64,000 bases of DNA from Adiantum capillus-veneris (GCA_014529385.2 CM043959.1:10442809-10506808); one strand, 5' to 3'. Shown: positions 1 through 12,231, counted from the first letter of the stretch. A program made the numbers and translations. Notes: generated from the sequence alone by a model not told the origin.

Positions 1-1140
1 AAGTCTGCCAGACAATGGTGGTCTAGCCTACGGGCCAACGGTGAAGCTCCAAGAACATGGAAAGCTTTAAGAGCTTCCATTATGAAGCAGTTTTTGGACA
101 CCGATGCCAAAGACAAAGTACTCACTGAATGGCGAAGCTTGAAGATCTCTCCCTACGAATCCATTCACACATACATAGACAAGTTTTGGGATTACAAATC
201 AAAGCCACTGCCTTCAAGAAGTTGGATTTTGGAGAACAAAAGAAACAATTTTGTGCGAGCTTAACTGAAGCAATGGTGGAGTATGTCAACTCCCAAAGGC
301 CACGCACCATATCGGCGTTTATACGCCATACTATGGTGGCGCCTCGAATCAATTTCCAAACGGGGGCTAAAAGAAATTCTAAGTCCATGGAAAACAAGGG
401 TTCCAATGAGCCTAAGGGGAAGGACAATGTCCAAAAGTCTCTTAAGGGCAACTCCAACAAAGCTAAAGAGAAGGGAGTTTATAAAGGCAAAAATAAACTC
501 TCTCCTGAAGAGCTTGAGCGTTATCATAAGGATAACTGTTGTTTCAAGTGCGACGAGCAAGGGCATTCGTACCGCACTTGTCCCCAAAAGAACACCCACC
601 ATGAACCTCCTAGAGCTACCTTGGTCAAAATCCAAGAGGAGGAAATTCACCACAAAGGATCTCCTCTATGCCATGCTTGGGGAAAGGTAAGAGAACATGA
701 TGCTTTTATTCTCTTTGACCCTGGTTCTACTCACAATTTTATATCTATAGAATTGGCCACCAAGCTAGGCATACAAGCCTACGAGATGGGAGATTTCCTA
801 CCCGCAGACGGTGCTTTCAAGGGGCAAGAAGCTTCAGTCACTCCCTTAATTGGGAAATTGAGGCTCCATGTCCAAAGCTATGTGGACAAAGAGGACTTAT
901 TTATCTCTCTCTCAAGCATGGGGATGTAATCCTAGGGGCACCATGGTTTGATTGCATGGCTTCCAATGTTAAATTGCTTGAAAGGAGAATCTGCTTTATG
1001 TTCAGGGAAAAAGATATGTATATAGATGCTAAGAAAATGGGTAACACTATACCCATTGTACATACAAAAGCTTTCAACAAGTCAATAAAGATCTCCATTT
1101 CTGTGTACATGATTTTTGTTTAAGATTCCCAAAATGAACC
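1..1140 (+). pseudogene. Element A gag and protease remnant
   Basis: A retrotransposon gag-like segment starts at the window edge and shifts frame near 185-215. An intact CX2CX4HX4C zinc knuckle (CFKC...GHSYRTC) lies near 546-590, where Gag would bind RNA. A retropepsin-like segment follows near 700-930. Its active-site box reads FDPGSTHNF, so the usual D-S/T-G has become D-P-G and catalysis should be lost. After another frameshift the protease flap-side motif ILGAPWF appears near 928-950. The frame then runs to a stop near 1121. The corresponding part of element B is clearly homologous. Confidence 0.88.
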
Positions 1141-1214
1141 TAATGTTTTAGCAAAAGAAAATATACACAATCAAAAGGAATTAGAGCTATCCAATTTTCT
1201 CAAGGGGTGTCAGG

Positions 1215-2162
1215 ATGTCTTTATTGATGAGTCACGACATCCCTTGTGAGCTACCTCCTAAACGAGGCAATGATGACCATGCAATTGAACTTCTTCCAAG
1301 AAGTTCACCGCCTAACAAACCTCCTTATAGAGTTTCTCAAGCGCAACAAGAGGAGATTATGCGGCAAGTGCATGAGTTAGTTAAGAAGGGCATGGTTAGG
1401 CCTAGCTCATCTCCATTTTGTTCTCCTGTGCTACTAGTGCAAAAGAAAGACGGCACATATCGTATGTGTGTCAACTATAGAGCACTACATAGGATCACTA
1501 TCAAAAATAGGTTTCCCGTTCCACGAGTAGAAGACCTATTTGATAAGCTACAAGGGTCCACCTACTTCAATAGGATTAACCTAAAAAGTGGCTATCATCA
1601 AATAAGGATAGTTGATCAAGACATTGTAAAGACTGCATTTTGCACTACGTTTGGTCTTTACGAATATATCGTCATGCCTTTTGGCTTGACCAGTGCACCA
1701 GCCACATTCAAACGCTTGATGGAGAATCTATTCAGGCCTCACTGAACCTTTACTAGAGTGTTCTTTGATGATATCATCATCTACTTTAATTCATTAGACA
1801 AACACAAGCAACAGCTCCAAGTAATATTTCAAGTTCTAAGAGAGAATAAACTTTATGTTATTAGAAAGAAAAGTGAATTTTCTTACAAGAGATTCATTAT
1901 TTAGGTCACATTATCTCTCAAAATGGCATCTAAATGGTTCCATCAAAGTTAGAGGTAATAAAAGGATGGACTAAACCAACTAATTTTCATGAACTAAGAA
2001 GCTTTATAGGTATGCGTGCATACTATATACGCTTCATAGAAAAGTTCTCACTAATTAGCAAGACCATTACATGATCTAACAAAGAAAAACGTTAGGTACA
2101 CATGGTCTGCCAAGAAAAACAATGCTTTTGAAAAGCTTAAAGAAAAGCTTATCTCTCAACCT
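1215..2162 (+). pseudogene. Element A reverse transcriptase remnant
   Basis: An open frame at 1215-1745 holds RT landmarks in order: CSPVLLVQKKDGTYRMCVNY, then FPVPRVEDLFDKLQG, then MPFGLTSAPATF. A single in-frame TGA at 1743 precedes the catalytic FFDDIII box at 1761-1781, which stays in the same frame. Past about 1790 the frame breaks repeatedly, although the connection-domain text (thumb region and LHDLTKKNV-like words) can still be followed to about 2150. RT would copy element RNA into cDNA inside the virus-like particle. The region 1140-1215 is the spacer between protease and RT. Confidence 0.9.
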
Positions 2163-3955
2163 GTGCTTACACTACCGGATCTCTCAAAGCGATTTGAGGT
2201 CCAATGTGATGCTTGTGGTGATTGCCTTGTAGCTTTTTTGCTCCAAGAAGGACATGCCATAGGCTATGAAAGTCGAAGGCTTGACTCTGTTGAGCAAGCT
2301 CTAGGCATATATGAAAAGGATCTCCTTGCAGTTCTACATGCCTTAGACTCATGGAAACAAATGAGGTGGGCAAACTTTGTTTTGCAATTTCATTTTCATA
2401 TTTCTCACATTGCTGGCAAGCACAATGAAGTAGCTGATGCACTCTCAAGATGGCCGAGAGTGAATGCGGTTTCCATAGCAACTCACAATGATCTATCTTC
2501 TATGATAGATGAGTATGCTATTGATCTCGATTTTAGAGATGTGATTTCAGCCCTTGCACTAGGGAAGAAAGAGGAACCATTTACTTTACAAGATGGTTAT
2601 CTTCTCTATCGCAATAGACTATGTGTTACTAGCTCACTACGTGAGAAAGTAATGTATGAATCTCAGGCTCCTTCTTATGCAGAGCCTAGAGGGATTCAGT
2701 CTACCATAAAGGGGATTGAAACATATTTCTATTGGCCTACCATGAAAGTAAACATACAAGAGTATGTTTCTAAATGTGTGGTATGCAAAAAGATGAAGTT
2801 TGATAGAGGGAAGCAACCTGGATTGCTTCAACCTTTGCCAATCCCTAATTCACCATGGGAGAGTATATCCATGGATTTTATCTTTGGGTTGCCTAAAACT
2901 ATCCATGGGAATACAGGAATATGGATGATAGTAGACAGGTTCAGTAAACAAGCTCATTTTATACCTGTCAAAAAGACTATCAAAGCCCATCAAATGGAAA
3001 CCCTCTTCATTTCACAAATCTTCAAGTACCATGGCTTGCCAATGTCCATAGTGTCGGATAGAGATCCTAGAATGACAAGTAATTTCTAGAAGGGTCTCTT
3101 TGAGAATTTAGGAACAAGGATAAACTTCTCTTTGGTCTATCACCCACAAACGGATGGCCAAAGTGAAATAGCTAACCTAGTAATTATCGATCTACTAAAA
3201 GCCTATATAACGGAAGTAGATCAAAGATCCCAATGGGAGAAGTACTTACCCTAAGTGGAGTATGCCTACAATAACACTGTACATACTTCCACAGGAAAAG
3301 CACCTTTAGGTAATTGAGGGAAGATCAAAAAGTCCCTTGCTACTTAAGATACACGGGAAGATCTTCACTACAGATGAGTATAGCCGAGATCTACAAGAAT
3401 CTTTCTAAAAGATTAAGGATTCTATCTTATCTCACAGCAAAGGCAAAAGGCTAGTGCTGACAAGCACAGAAGAGCCCAAGCCTTTGAAGAACATGATTGG
3501 GTCTTACTCAAATTTCCTAAGGCTTGATTAAGGCACACGACAGGCAAGAATCCTACAGCACCAAATGTACTATGCTAAGTTAGCAAAAAGGTACTATGGT
3601 ACCTTCCAAATTCTTAGGCCAATCAATGAGATGGCCTATCAACTCAAGTTTACAACCATTGACTCATACACACTGATTTCCATGTGAGCCTACTAAAGCC
3701 TTACAAAGGAGAGCCACCTCAAGAACCAACTATTGAAGAACCCACTGGAGATCGAGGACCAAGAAGAGGTGTTGCAGCTCGAGTCCATTCTTCGACATGA
3801 AGACAAGGTACTAAGAGGTGGTAAGACTATTCAATGATATATTATTAAGTTTAAGAATTATCCTTTTGAAGATGCTAGATGGATGCAAGGCATACAATTA
3901 AAGGATAACCTAAACCTTGTCAATGCTTACAATGCTTCCCTAGAGTAAGCAAATG
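2163..3955 (+). pseudogene. Element A RNase H, integrase and chromodomain-like tail remnant
   Basis: The frame 2163-3089 starts in RNase H (FEVQCDACG, GHAIGYESRRLD) and ends that domain at NEVADALSRWP. Integrase follows: the His pair of the HHCC finger is degraded but the CVVC pair is present near 2776-2790. The core has the MDFIFGLP Asp near 2872 and SDRDPRM near 3055. A TAG at 3087 replaces the expected Trp codon, after which YHPQTDGQSE supplies the Glu region. Beyond about 3320 the frame is ruined. Words such as LRHEDKVLRGGKT and FKNYPFEDARWMQ near 3790-3895 resemble the C-terminal chromodomain of plant chromoviruses, which is thought to guide integration to chromatin marks. Confidence 0.88.
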
Positions 3956-4302
3956 TACAAATGTTAAAAATGAACAAAGTTTTTGTCTTATAAGACTTTT
4001 AAAAAAAAAATTGTGCACAAAAACGAAGTAGTATGCATGCTTAGATCAAGTTTGTGGAGAGGACGTCTCCCAAACACCAAGTAGAGCTTGGCACTCCACT
4101 ATGGAAGATTGATAGGACTAATGTGCAGACATGCTTGCGATAGCTTAGGCTCTCAAGCGCCAAATGGACTAATCATCCATTCTGGAACGATGTCGTAGGG
4201 TAACATAGGGATCCTCTACCCGCTAGGGAAAAGGACTAATGAATATGCTTTATCTTCTCTACCCCATAGTCGAGGACGACTATGATTTCAAGAGAGAGGT
4301 AA
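3956..4302 (+). other. Element A 3' untranslated stretch and polypurine tract
   Basis: No coding potential is visible between the end of pol and the LTR. The last bases, AGAGAGAGGTAA at 4291-4302, directly before TGTCATAA, fit a polypurine tract that primes plus-strand synthesis. Confidence 0.75.
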
Positions 4303-5828
4303 TGTCATAATAATCAATATCTAATTCTCCTAAATGATTTTCTCATGTTAAACTGCTCATTTAATATGGGGAAGTGCGAGGGGAGAAAAAGCTAGAATAT
4401 TGGTTAAGCTAGCAGACCGGCCACCACAGGGATCCAAAGGAGGGAAAATAGGGATCCAAAAGGGGGGCCACCTAAGGTTCCAAAAATTCAAAGGTTCTAT
4501 CCAAAGGTCAAAAGCCTAGGGAAATTGGATGCTTTGTGCGTGTCCCAAAAGTCTTCAACCATCCCTACATAGGAGGGGGCGATCCCTAGAAGTAGGAGAT
4601 GAGAGAGAAACTCACACACACACACACACACACAAGCTCCCTTTACACAAAGGGAATGAGGGACACATGTGAGCTCCCTAGCCCAGATGCCCACAAGGTG
4701 TACTCAATTCCTATTGGATGGCCATGGAGGTGGACCAATGAAAATTAATCTAGAGTAAATATAGTTTAAAAACACTTAATAAAAGAACCAATAAGAATTT
4801 AGCTCTCTAGAAGACTATTGGACAGTGTCCCCAAGGGGTCCAATGAGCATTCAACAGCCCAATGGCTTGCCTAATTCCTATTGCCCAGGAGGCAAAGGGG
4901 TCCAATGAGAGTTTAGTTGAATTAAGTAATTACCTAAAGCTCTCACAAAAGGGGAAAGAGGGACACATGTCATAAGACTATCACTTATGCTGCTTAATTT
5001 CCATGGCTAGGCATGGGGAGGTCCAATGAGGTGTGAGGATGAGCAAATAGCAAGAGGGGTCGACCAAGAGAGAGAGGGGCTGATTTTTGGCAAGGATTTT
5101 CACACACACACATAGACACCCACACACACAATCTCATGTGTGAATCAAAGAAGAATCTCTCTCCTTCTCAAGCTTTAATGAAAAGCTTACCACCTACTCC
5201 AAGCTTGAGAAGGGGGGCCTACACCAACAACTCTTGGCTTTATAATGCAAATCCAACCAAGAGCCAAGCTTCAATGCATGCTCATCTCCTCTACCATGCT
5301 AATTACTAAGCTAAGCTATGCTAATATAAGTGATTATGTGAGGAGATGTACATCTTTCTTGTAAGAATACTCCTTCTTCCTCTCAATCTACTCTCATACC
5401 CCGCTAGCTCTCACCATCTTTGAAGGTGAGTGAGGTCTTGGGTCTGAGACTGTGAGGGAATTGATGTTGTGTTTGATAAGTGTTTTGCTTAGTGCATGAA
5501 GTTTACATCTTCATTGCACTAGCTAGTATTGAAGGAACACAAAGAACTGTATTATAAAATGTCTCTCTTCATGGGAGAAACCATAATACAAAGCCTTTTG
5601 GAGGGGGGACCGGCTCCATGAAAATCCGGTCCTCAATTGTTGTCAATTGCTTAATTTCCCTCTCTTTTGAAGTATTTTTCATGCTATCTAACTAGGTGTT
5701 ATACTTTTAATTGCTCTCTCCACCCAAGCACTCTTGTTATGCTCATTAGGAAGATATTCTAATGGAATGCTCACTATGTTCATGCTATTTTCCGCTACAT
5801 ACACGTTACTAGGCCATTAAATGTTACA
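4303..5828 (+). repeat. Element A 3' LTR (1526 bp)
   Basis: It begins TGTCATAATAATC after the polypurine tract and ends TGTTACA. Long stretches match the solo LTR at 50377-51937, and in reverse the LTR of element B. Shared landmarks are the start, a CA tract (4614-4634), the GGGGGGACCGG...CCGGTCCTCAATTG block near 5605-5640, and the end. A short reading frame at 4497-4694 overlapping the CA tract is not credible as a gene. Confidence 0.88.
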
Positions 5829-5839
5829 GGGCATGTAGA

Positions 5840-6860
5840 AAAGCTAAAATCTCTTTTTTGTATAATATGCCCAAGACTTGTTCATTGGCATTGAGCCTTC
5901 ATTTTTCATATGCTATGGCATGCCATTCTTGAAGTAATATTTCTCTAAGGCAATCACCACAAGCATCACATTGGACCTCAAATGATTTTGAGAGATCCAA
6001 AAGCATAAGGGTTGGTTGGGAGAGGTAACCTTATCTTTGAGATTATTGAAAGCATTTTTCTTTTTAGTAGTCCATGACTTAACGTTCTTCTTTGTTAAGT
6101 CATGTAATGGTCCTGCTATTTGAGAGAATTTGGCTATGAAGCGTTTATAGTATGCACACATATCAATAAAGCTTTGTATCTCATGTAGATTCCTTGGATT
6201 AGGCCATGCTTTTATTACCTCCAACTTTGATGGATCCAAATATGGATACCATCTTGAGAGATAATATGACCTAAATATTGAATCTGTTGAAGGAAAAAAA
6301 TTCTCTTTTTTTAATTTAATAAAAAGCTTGTTCTCCCTCAAAGCTTGAAAAATTACCTGGAGATGTTTCTTGTGCTCCTCCAAGGACTTAGAGTAGATGA
6401 TGATATCATCAAAGAACACTCCCTAGTGTACTTGAGGTAGGGTGTAAATATTTTCTCCATCAAATGATTGAATATGGCTGAAGCATTTGTCAAACCAAAA
6501 GGCATGACAAGATATTCATAAAGACCAAACATTGTATGAAACGTGGTCTTTATGTTATCTTCATTCACTATTCTTATTTAATGATAGACACTTTAAGTTC
6601 AATCCTACAGAAGTAGATCAAACCTTGTAGCTTATCAAACATATCTTCGACCCGCGGTACGAGAAATTTATTTTTGATAGTGATATGGCTTAGCACTCGA
6701 TAGTCCACACACATGTGGTATGTACCATCTTTCATTTGCACTAAAAGGACTGGAGAACCAAAGGAAGAGGATCTATGCCTCACCATCCCCTTGTCTGCCA
6801 ATTCATGTACTTTCCTCATGATCTCCTCTTGTTGAGCTTGGGAAACTCGATAAGGAGGCT
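5840..6860 (-). pseudogene. Element B reverse transcriptase and start of RNase H, remnant
   Basis: On the minus strand from about 6820, motifs include GSPVLLVQMKDGTYHMCVDY, then FLVPRVEDMFDKLQG, then [12 protein letters not shown], then the catalytic FFDDIIIYS box at 6390-6418. Frame changes separate these blocks near 6575 and 6415. The connection region (RFIAKFSQIAGPLHDLTKKN) is readable near 6090-6150. Decayed RNase H text follows to about 5850, then stops abruptly where the LTR of element A begins. The residues match A block for block, which confirms the assignment. Confidence 0.9.
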
Positions 6861-7129
6861 TGTTAGGCGTTGAGACTCCTAGTATGAGCTCAATTCGATG
6901 GTCATCATCTTCTCATTTTGGGGGTAAGTCCATAGGGATATCATCGGTAAAAACATCTTGGAATCCATGTAGAAAATTAGAAAAGTCTAACTCTTCTTGA
7001 TTCCTACCATTTTCATTTGATAAAACATTAGGACCTTTTATGGATTGTTTGAAAAAACCATGTACGCAAAAACTGAGCTTTTCATTGATTTGTCAAAAGC
7101 AGGAGAATTTACAAGGGGTATGGTACTAC

Positions 7130-7600
7130 CAGGCTCATTAGCATCTATATACATGTTCTTTTCCTGTATTGATATACAACCTTCTTTCAAGGAACTTTAC
7201 ATTAATAGCCATATGGTCAAACCATGGTGACCCTAGGATGACATCTTCATGCTTGAGAGGAGAGATGAAGAAATCTTCTTTGTCAACATAGCCTTGGACA
7301 TGAAGCCTCAATTTACCAATCAAGGGAGTACCTGTAGCTTCTTGCCCCTTGAAGGCTGCATTGGCTACAACACATCTCCCATCTCATGAGCTTGAATGTC
7401 TAACTTGGTGACCCAACTCCGTTGATATGAAATCATGAGTAGAGCCAAGGTCAAACAAGAAGAAGGCATCATGCTCCCTTACCTTTCCTCAAGCAGAGGA
7501 GAGATGTGCCCAACTCCATTGATATGAAATCGTGAGTAGAGCCAAGGTCAAATAAGAAGAAGGCATCATGCTCCCTTACCTTTCCCCAAGCACAGGAGAG
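7130..7600 (-). pseudogene. Element B protease remnant with a duplicated active-site segment
   Basis: The minus strand encodes a retropepsin-like segment: HDAFFLFDLGSTHDFIS near the active site, then LIGKLRLHVQGYVDKEDFF, then ILGSPWF near 7225-7245. As in A the D-S/T-G triad is altered, here to D-L-G. About 97 bp covering the active-site segment occurs twice in tandem (starting at 7412 and 7509 on the plus strand), a feature not seen in A. The unit 6860-7130 upstream of RT is decayed spacer. Confidence 0.85.
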
Positions 7601-9090
7601 TTGTTATCCTTTGCAATGAGCATTCTCTTTTGGAGCTTTGATCATGGAAGCTCTAGGAGTCTCATTGCGGGCATTTCTTTTGCGGCAAGAATGATAGCCA
7701 TGTCCTTGCTCTCCACACTTAAAGCATTTGTGGTCCTTGCGAAAAGATTCTAGGTCTTCAGGAGAGACTTTATTTTTACCTTTGTAAACTCCCTTCTTCT
7801 TGGACCGATTGTTTTTGTTGTTGTTGGAATTGACTCTTGGAAGAGTTTTGGGTATTGTTTTTCCCCTTTGGCGCATCATTTTGATCTTTGTTTTCCATGG
7901 GCTTGGCATTCCTTTTAGCCCCTTATTGGAAATTGATGCGTGAAGCAACCATAGTGTGTGGATTACTTTTTGATAGAACCAGGCTGTTGGGAGTTAACAT
8001 ACTCAGCCATTTCTTCAGGTAATCCTACACAAAATTGTTGCTTTTGCTTGGCAAAATCTATCTTTTGAAAGATAGTATCCTTGAGATGTAAACCCCAAAA
8101 CTTGATTACATAATTGTGGATAGACTCATCTCGTTGGAGAGTAGCTTCAAACTCTGCCATTCAATAAGCACTTTCTCCTTTGCATCGCTTGCAAGAAATT
8201 GCTTCATGATGGAAACTCGTAGAGTTTTCCATGTGTTTGGGGCTTTGCCTTTGCCACGAAGGCTAGCCTAACATTGATGATGAGTAGATTTTTGGAAGTG
8301 CATAGCTACATGACATAGCTTGGAGGACTCTGTGAAGACCTCGTCTCCAAAGGCCGCATCAAATTGTCGGATACATGTCAATACTTTGTCAATAGCACCA
8401 AAGGTGACATCATAGGTAAGAAAAGAGACACTCTTTCCTCCCTCTTTGAATTTCTTGAGTTTTTTGGACCTTCTCCATGTAGGGTAGGATTTGCAATGTC
8501 CTCTTCTCTTGTATTCTCTAGGAGAATTGTTGTTGCTTTCATTGAAAGAGGAGGAAGATGAAGAAGAAGGAGAAGAGGGTGACCTCTTTCTTGACTTTTT
8601 CTTCCTTTGTTTCCTCTCTTTCCTTTTGGAGTGAAAAGGAGAAGGACTATGGATTGACCGTTTCCTCTCGGGAGGAGTTGGCGATCATCTAGACCGCCAT
8701 CTTTGTGGAGCCACATCTTCAGAGGAGCTTAGTGATTCACTTCTTTCTAGTTCTTTGGATTCCTCATCTCTTATGGGAGAGAGTCTTCTTCTGGGAGTCT
8801 CATCAAGAGGCCTCCTAAGCTCTCTCTCCTCTTGGAGAGGAAGGGAAATCCTATAAGCACGAAGTTGTTGAGTAACTTCGGCTTGCAAAGCAAGGTTGCC
8901 CATTTCTTGTTGCAACCTAGTAACAAGATAATTAACAAACATGGGGTCATCATTATCAGCACCTTCATGTGTAAAATCAAAGTTGTCAATATTCTTTCTA
9001 CTCTTTTGGTTATTGTCAACCGTGCTAATTAAACTTATGTATAAATTACTTTGTACTTTAGCACCCTCAAAAACCTTAGTCACTGCTCTT
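7600..9090 (-). pseudogene. Element B gag remnant
   Basis: The first block (9083-8685, minus) begins MTKVFEGAKV and is rich in charged residues and Arg-Ser stretches. A frameshift leads to a basic Ser/Lys-rich segment (8716-8378), then the gag core with HNYVIKFWGL and EEMAEYVNSQQPGS (8160-7963). The zinc knuckle CFKCGEQGHGYHSC near 7690-7735 is intact. Translation of all of it would need at least two frame restorations, so this is a pseudogene. It supplies the gag N-terminal part that element A lacks in this window. Confidence 0.85.
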
Positions 9091-9112
9091 CTTTACCTTT
9101 GAAAATTAGTTC

Positions 9113-10440
9113 TTAACACTAGGTTGGTAATGGGACACTTTTATGTCCTGTTAAGTGACCATTTTCCTTGAATTATGTCAAGAGTTTCAAAATGGATTTT
9201 GAGGTGCTATCTATCTAGAAAGTTGTCTCATGAGCTGAAAAAAACTCGACATTTTTTTGGAATATCAATTCCATCTTTAACATTGTCCTTGCACAACATT
9301 TCACAACCTAAACTGTGTGAAAAAACGGGTCCTGTTTTTGGCTTTTTTCAACTTTTTGCAACTATACCACTCTAGAATTCATGTTTGTGAGGTCTATAAT
9401 AATAGAGAACTATCTTTAGTAGTCCTCAACATGTCCTGATGCTTCTAGGGAGAAATAAATATTAAAGTTGTAAGTTATGACCAAATTACAAAAATTGTCA
9501 AATCCTGTTTTTTAGCCAATTTTATCTCTTCTATGATTTTTTTGGTGGATTTCATGATATCCAAATCCATTTTTGATTTTCTATGTCGTATATTGTAACA
9601 TAAAGCTAATATTCCTTGAGTTTTGGGGTACCTAATACCCTATTTTGCATAGTACACAACGATGGTTGATTTTTTCAATTATAGAAGAAAACGACACATT
9701 CTAGTATATCAAGTATAGCTTTTTCAATATTGTTAGTTTCTTGTGACAACTACGTGCATTTTGTAGGTAGTAACCATATCTAGTCATAAGGATCAAACTT
9801 GGCTAGATATTGAATAGTTTCTATGGGATTCTACAACTCATAATGTTGAACCTAGTTTTTTCATGTTTGCTGTATTTAACACTTCATCTTTGTCCCCTAG
9901 ATTCCTCTTGGTAAGAGATGTATTATTCTTTTGACATGCTCCATGGCTCCTTATGAACATAAAGGAAAATAGGGAACTAGGAAAACATGCATGTATTATT
10001 TGTATTGAACGTGGCTATTGAAACTTTGATGATAGGTTTGCAGAATGGTAAAAATTCAACTTTTTTGTACCTATTTATTTTGGCAAAACAAAAAATAGTG
10101 AGTGAGAAGCAATCATATGTTCTGATCACCAACCCATTGAAGTTAACTAGGGAGTTTATCTCAAGTCCTACAAAAATCCCTAATCTTATTTTTATGCAAC
10201 AAAACGTAAGAAATGACTGTTTGATGAAAATTCATTGGTCCATCAACTTTGGAGGCTTGGTGTGACCAAAAGATGAGAAATTTTACAAGTTTCTTATTTT
10301 TTACATGTGTAGTAGGCCTTGAACTATAACCTCATGAGAGGATTTTACAAAATGATTGGATCTACTATGGTTTTGGAGGTTTTTTTCAAAACCCTGAAAG
10401 GACACTTTTATGTCCTGTTAGGTTACCAACCTAGTGTTAA
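9113..10440 (+). mobile_element. TTAA-flanked TIR element, copy 1 (1328 bp)
   Basis: Both ends carry TTAACACTAGGTTGGTAA in inverted orientation. Just inside each end lies GGACACTTTTATGTCC, itself a near-palindrome. A second copy in reverse orientation lies at 48458-49708. The interior has no recognisable transposase, so the element would be non-autonomous. The frame at 9987-10265 (92 aa, starting MHVLFVLN) is kept in the other copy with few changes, but I do not recognise it. No target duplication is visible outside the TTAA, so TTAA is either the duplicated target or part of the TIR. It sits in the leader of element B. Confidence 0.85.
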
Positions 10441-10759
10441 GCAACCACCCTCGTGGTTTAGAAACTGTTGATTGAAAATACTAATGGAGAGGGTCTAACA
10501 TTGCTCAATTGATTATGGTTCCTGTTGATCTTGCTAGTAGCTCAATAATGGTTTAGCCAAAGGCAAGACCTGAGAGACTCCATTATTAAGACTATAGTTT
10601 CCAATGGTGTACCTCCTTGAACTAAGTCATTTTCAACCAAGATAATAGATCCCTGTCCCACTTACCCTATTGCAATGAATAGGTCCAACCTTTCATGGAC
10701 AACTTAAGGACCTCTCTTCTTAAGCAAAAACAGAGAAACCAATAGCTATGATACCTGAA
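10441..10759 (-). other. Element B leader and primer-binding site
   Basis: No coding sequence is seen. On the minus strand the LTR end (CGTTACA) is followed by TT and then CAGGTATCATAGC (10745-10757), close to the initiator tRNA-Met primer site TGGTATCAGAGC. This places the 5' LTR to the right and the coding region to the left. Confidence 0.72.
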
Positions 10760-11440
10760 TGTAACGGAAATGGCCTATGAACATTGAGAACAAAAAAATT
10801 AAGAGACTATAATGAGCATTTTTAAGAGGCTTCTTTGAGAAAATAGAGGGTGAACTTAATTAGTTTTAACAACATGACATTTATACTTAATTAACTTGGC
10901 ATGATCAATACTTTTGCAAGAGAGAGAGTTAGAGAATTTCACAATAGTTGAGGACCGGATTTATGTGGAGCCGGTCCCCCCCTCCAATAGGCTTTTGTAT
11001 TATAGATTCTCCCATAAAGAGAGACTTGATACAATATAATATTTGGTTTCCTTAAGACCTAGGTGATGCAATGAAGATGGAAAGCTTCATGGATCACAAG
11101 CATGACAGAACCTTTGTAAAAGCATTAGCCATCCCCGGACTCATTCCCAAGGCCTCAAACACCTTCAAAAGTGGAGAGAGCTAGCGGGGAATGAGGGTAG
11201 GAAAGAGGAAGAAGAAACATTCATATGAGCAGAAATAGTTCCTCACTTATCATAAATCTTCTTCCTTAGCATATCATAATAGAATAGTAATGAATATGGA
11301 GAAGATGGCAAGCTTAAGCATTGAAGCATGACTTTTTGTTGGGTTTGTATTCCATAGCCAAGAGTGTTGGTGTAGGCTCTCAACTTCTCAAAAAGCTTGG
11401 AGAAGGAGATGAAGCTCTTGCACTTGGCACTTCCCACAAT

Positions 11441-11442
<2 letters not shown>

Positions 11443-11518
<76 letters not shown>
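11443..11518. repeat. Compound (GT)n(GA)n microsatellite
   Basis: About 34 bp of GT followed directly by about 41 bp of GA inside LTR B. Reading frames across it are low-complexity artefacts. Confidence 0.97.
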
Positions 11519-11521
<3 letters not shown>

Positions 11522-11921
11522 ATATGTTGCAAGTAATCCCCCTCCTTGCTTGGGCCGACCCCCTCCCTAGCTCATGCATGAAGGTCATTGGCTCTCTCAA
11601 GCGTAGCCAATCATAAGCCTGGGTCAAGTCAAGCAGTGGAGGTAGTATTTGGACAAGTGTCCTCCTTCCCCCATATAGAGAGAGAGTTTGATAAATGCCT
11701 AATCATTTAATTTATTTAGAAAAATCCTCATTGGACCCCTCTAAGGGTCAACCAATAGTCTTTAGGCACACCTTGAGGGAAACCTAACTGGGGGCTTGAC
11801 ATGTGTCCCTTTTGCCTGTTGAGCAGGGGGTGCCCTTTGGGAGAGAGAGAAGTCATTCAACCTCATCCCCTACTTGTGTGTCTCACACCCTCCTTTAAGG
11901 CATGCATGTTGAATTTCAAGA

Positions 11922-11923
<2 letters not shown>

Positions 11924-12007
<84 letters not shown>
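11924..12007. repeat. (CT)n microsatellite, first tract
   Basis: Pure CT dinucleotides for about 84 bp inside LTR B. Confidence 0.97.
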
Positions 12008-12009
<2 letters not shown>

Positions 12010-12098
12010 ATGCCTCTAGCCTCAAGGGCTCACCCCCTCCTTGTAGGGGTTGGATTTGACTTCAAGCACATGCCTACCTTCAAGCATGCAAGTGCATG

Positions 12099-12211
<113 letters not shown>

Positions 12212-12231
12212 CCCTAGCCTCAAGGGCTCAC

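Larger units (their letters stand above)
1..5828 (+). mobile_element. Ty3/gypsy chromodomain element A, 3' part
   Basis: The order gag zinc knuckle, protease, reverse transcriptase, RNase H, integrase, chromodomain-like tail, polypurine tract and LTR is that of a Ty3/gypsy chromovirus. The 5' LTR and start of gag lie before the window. Several stops and frameshifts make it non-functional. Its LTR matches those at 10760-17737 and 50377-51937. The 3' LTR ends where the RNase H remnant of element B begins, which suggests A inserted into B. Confidence 0.93.

Noticed and set aside
9117-10436. Classical CACTA (En/Spm) element
   Set aside because: The ends start with CACTA, but the 3-bp flanks differ in both copies (TAA left, TTA right) and no transposase is seen.
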